DNA of 64,000 nucleotides from contig JACGCN010000010.1 in NCBI GenBank assembly GCA_014905825.1, positions 1,116,001-1,180,000 of the forward strand, given 5' to 3'. This document shows positions 61,033-64,000 of this stretch, one piece after another. Below the pieces are notes generated by a model. It saw only the letters and a list, made by a program, of their open reading frames with translations. It was not told the DNA's origin and made no database searches. The position numbers were made by a program, and so were the translations under genes. The DNA comes from Lyophyllum atratum (taxonomy: Eukaryota > Basidiomycota > Agaricomycetes > Agaricales > Lyophyllaceae). How positions within the stretch are numbered: the first letter of the stretch is position 1; each line of letters opens with the position of its first letter.

Positions 61033-62929
61033 ATGACTGCCAGGAGACAATCCCAATCGCTCAGCGGCAGCTGGTCAGGCGACCTTACTCCGCTGAATCT
61101 CCTTAGCCCCCCAGCTGCAGATTCTGAAGGATGGATAAAGTCCTGGGGAAAGGTGCTAGCCCGAGGTAAATTCGTTCTCTCCACCACATGCCGACGACTC
61201 AACGATACAAGACTTGATCGACTCGCGGATTGTTTCGGTGGACGCGGACACAACTGTCGAGGATGCCTGTGACGTGAGTCCTCCATCACTCGTAGCCAAG
61301 TGCATTGCTTGACAAATCTTTGTAGATCCTTCTATCTGAGGACATCCTTTGCCTGGTCATAAAGTCTCAAACTCCCAGGGCCGATGGTTCTCCCTATCTT
61401 GGATTATTCGATGTACGAGGTGCCTGCTGCCCCTGACCTATATCCTCATAAGCTCGCATTCCAGTTTTCTGATGTTAATGCCTTTTTGACACTGGCTGCA
61501 ACAAGCCATACTTTACTTCCAGAAGACTTGCTCGACAAGCCTCGTTCAAATGAAATAGTGTCTGCCGCAAGAGCAGGTCGCGTACCGGTTTGCCTTGTCA
61601 GCAGTACGTCGGTTATACCCTTCTAGACGACCTTAGTTGATGTATTTGCTGCATAGACTTCTCCGAGAAGAATCCTTTAGAAGCCCTGCCAAATGACGCC
61701 ACTGTTTTGTCGCTGTTAGAACTTTTTTCCCGGGGTACCCACAGAGGTTCGTCGTGCTATCTAGATGCATCTTCTCTTAGTGATTTGATGACAATATCTG
61801 CCTCTAGCACTGATCCGTTCGGCATCCTCGTCTGAAGAGTTCATCGGTATGGTCTCCGATCGTGGTTTACTTGCATGGTTTGCTTCGTATGCTACCAGAA
61901 CACCATCCCTGCAGAATTTCCTCTCCAACTCTCTCCACTCTCTTTCTCTCCCTTCCCTAAATATATACACCGCAATAGTTAGTGCGAGCGCAGCTTCGAC
62001 GGTCTTGGATGCGATGAAGCTCATGAGTGAAGAAGGTGTCAGCAGCGTGGCAGTCATCGACGATGAAAGTGGTGCTCTATTAAGTGCTGTTAGCGTAACG
62101 GACATCGGCAAAGTACAATTTCGCAAGTTGCCTTGTATTGCCACGCTGGCTTATCCACCTTTGACTACAGATCGTGGTTCCTTCCCAAAGCAAGCAGATC
62201 TTGTCCACACCTTTGCACCAATTCATCTCCCAGATCAAGGTGAGATTATCCTTATCGCCAACTCAATCAACGCCTATTTATTGAGCCCCTTTCGAGGAAC
62301 CTGATGGTTCGACAGATGGCGTAGACAAGTATCCCGGTATGGATGTGTGGAAATCCCACTATTTTGTTTGTCACTCACATGTGTACAGTATATTCTGTCT
62401 CTCCGTCGAGTCCTCTTTCATACACGATCGAGAAACTGCTTGCCAGTGCGTACACCCTTCATATCCTTAGAAGCTCAGCTCCAGTTTTACTTTTTACCCA
62501 GCCAATGCACATAGAGTATTCGTTACAACGGAATCCCGTCCCTCTTCACCCATCCTATCCTCTACCGCATATGGCAGTCTGTCTGGCATCGTGTCAATCG
62601 TAGACAGTACGTAACTCCCACCACACCTTGGAACATGTCTAACGAGCGTCCTTCTTACTTTAGTACTTTCATTATTTGCCCGCCTCGCTAACATATCCGA
62701 TATCGACCCAACAAGGATGAAGCGCCACCGCCGGGCATCCTCCACGTCTTCTCAGTCCTCTCAGTCCTCCACATCTGACCGCGACCTGTTTCTGAGATCA
62801 CTGTCAAGATCGAGCAGCAGGACAGGTGTACGGCGCAGTTCGAGTGTGATTCTACCTCCTCCAATCATCGGCGTGAGGCATAATCGGAATTCGATATCTG
62901 GGGTCGAGTCGCTGCCAAAGGTGGGGTAA
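61033..62929 (+). CDS. SDS23: SDS23-type CBS-domain protein, 11 exons, 450 aa
   Basis: Sds23/Moc1 family: CBS-pair protein that in yeasts binds and inhibits PP2A-like phosphatase to control mitotic exit and nutrient response. Exons: 61033..61165, 61212..61273, 61326..61412, 61465..61603, 61657..61746, 61808..62112, 62171..62239, 62297..62336, 62389..62445, 62502..62606, 62664..62929; every phase agrees. CBS-type segments: LIDSRIVSVDADTTVEDACD..LLSEDILCLVI, FSDVNAFLTLA, DATVLSLLELFSRGTHR, AASTVLDAMKLMSEEGVSSVAVIDD, and SPLSYTIEKLLATNAHRVFV..GSLSGIVSIVD. The Ser-rich tail (SSTSSQSSQSSTSDRD) is likely phosphorylated. Length and order match the family, so it looks functional. Confidence 0.93.
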
Positions 62930-63419
62930 TTGTGCATTCTGAGAAGGAATTGGAATTTTGCAGGCCACCATAGACAGAATTTGTATAAATATTGTATCAT
63001 TTCGCCGCATCGACAACCAACTGATGGTATACCTTCTTCACGCCGAAGAAATTGCCGGCTACCGCTCCTCCTACGGCCTTTTATCTGTCTCTAGGTCAAA
63101 ACCGAAGAACTTACAAACACCCTCGTCCCATTCTCCAAGTCCTTGGCTCTTTCATCGCTTCAGCCTCATTACAGATCAACTCCACATACAAAAAACGCAT
63201 TTGATAAGGTCGTGCACCAGATTATGCATGGGGAAATAACTTGAGACGGGTGGACGGACGCAATGGGCTCCACCACATCCTTGCAAGGAAACGAAATGCC
63301 TTCCACACAAAATGTAAGGAAATGTAGAATCAAGTGGTCTTACCAAACGACAAGATGCAGATTACATACCCCACTACACCTCCAATTTAAAAAGGTAGAA
63401 CACGACAATATCTCTCATA
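62930..63419. other. Intergenic, convergent 3' flanks
   Basis: 490 nt between SDS23 and the small acidic gene; nothing found. Confidence 0.5.
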
Positions 63420-63774
63420 TTACTCGTAGTCCCTCATGGCATCTTCGCAGTCGATATGATCACGCCAATCCTCATCCTCTGTATCAATGTAGATACTCGC
63501 CCCGTCAGGTCCATACATCGCACCCTGGATTATATATCCCTTCGCATTGATGGACTTCAACACGCAGGTGAAGGCATGTAAAAGTGAACCTGCTCCATCT
63601 GGACCATCGTTTAACTGCGTATCGTCTGTCCCCCCACAGTTAAAGATGAAAATACGAGGTGGGTTGCATCTCCTAGTATCAGATTGCTGAGAATATATCG
63701 GTAGTGCTGAGTTCTTGGCAAGTTGAGAGCGCAAATCTATTGCTCACTGCCACTTGATCGATTTGATCAGCCAT
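63420..63774 (-). CDS. Small acidic protein of unknown function, 2 exons, 97 aa
   Basis: Not recognised. ATG 63774 begins MADQIDQVA; exon 1 ends at 63748 (GTGAGC donor) and exon 2 runs 63686..63420, in phase, after a 61-nt intron. The protein has a beta-strand-like core (RIFIFNCGGTDD, then LLHAFTCVLKSINAKGYIIQGAMYG), and an acidic end (IDTEDEDWRDHIDCEDAMRDYE). The compact, mixed composition and clean splice support a real gene. No family assigned. Confidence 0.55.
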
Positions 63775-64000
63775 TTCGAATGGGGAGGAAGCTAGTGAGG
63801 CTTAGAAGATGTAGAGAGCTGAAGTAATCCGCGGTCAGACTGCGCGTTTGCACATTGGGTAGATGGCACACCTCTGCTTGCGATGTCGAGGTTGCTTCTG
63901 AATAGGTGTAAGTAAAATATAAGTTTGTGTTTTCGCGTATTTTCGAGTAGTTGACGACTTTAGATAGGATCATGAGCTGGTCATGGGTCTAGATTCTAGA
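63775..64000. other. Window edge
   Basis: 226 nt; promoter side of the small acidic gene. No further gene seen before the window ends. Confidence 0.3.

Overview
The window looks like a piece of a nuclear chromosome from a filamentous basidiomycete, probably an Agaricomycete. Genes are dense, lie on both strands, and are cut by many short GT-AG introns, mostly 47-72 nt. Typical members of this group are present: a tandem P450 family, a polyporopepsin/vacuolar-type aspartic protease, a Zn2Cys6 regulator, a GIN4-type kinase and 7-TM orphan proteins. I rebuilt exon structures by hand; wherever I give exon counts, the reading phase was checked across every junction.

Layout. 0.1-1.6 kb: F-box protein (-). 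2.0-3.5 kb: zinc alcohol dehydrogenase (-). 5.1-13.8 kb: three intact tandem cytochrome P450 genes, all (-), with the same 13-exon architecture and a small unknown gene between copies two and three. 14.2-15.7 kb: secretory aspartic protease (+), head-to-head with the third P450. 16.4-17.4 kb: a ~185-bp tandem repeat array. 18.9-20.3 kb: a 7-TM protein (-). 22.4-24.6 kb: a BAG-domain Hsp70 co-chaperone (-) with a heat-shock-element-like repeat promoter. 26.1-28.2 kb: an MGRN1-like RING protein (-), then ribosomal protein uL15 (-) and, divergently, RPB11 (+). 32.2-34.0 kb: mitochondrial GTPase MTG1 (-) with a broken N-terminal frame. 37.7-38.5 kb: a disordered protein (+). 39.4-42.7 kb: GIN4-like kinase (-), divergent from a mitochondrial/PPR-like protein (+, 42.9-45.7 kb). 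45.7-46.4 kb: a decayed tandem repeat. 48.4-50.7 kb: Zn2Cys6 regulator (+) with a 13-nt microexon inside the zinc cluster. 52.0-52.3 kb: small secreted protein (-). 53.4-55.1 kb: single-pass membrane protein (+). 55.8-56.7 kb: CsbD-like stress protein (+). 59.3-60.8 kb: a VPS3/TGFBRAP1-like CNH protein (-) that stops early, divergent from SDS23 (+, 61.0-62.9 kb). 63.4-63.8 kb: small acidic protein (-).

How the genes may work together. ADH plus three P450s form a plausible oxidative block (detoxification or secondary metabolism), but no backbone enzyme is seen, so this is only inference. The rest is mostly housekeeping: translation, transcription, organelle ribosome assembly, cell-cycle kinase and phosphatase control, endosomal tethering and proteostasis. 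I see no CRISPR, phage, transposase or tRNA. Several 1-4 kb stretches hold nothing I can support. Some translated frames in this region begin at TTG/GTG/CTG; I moved every start to an ATG.
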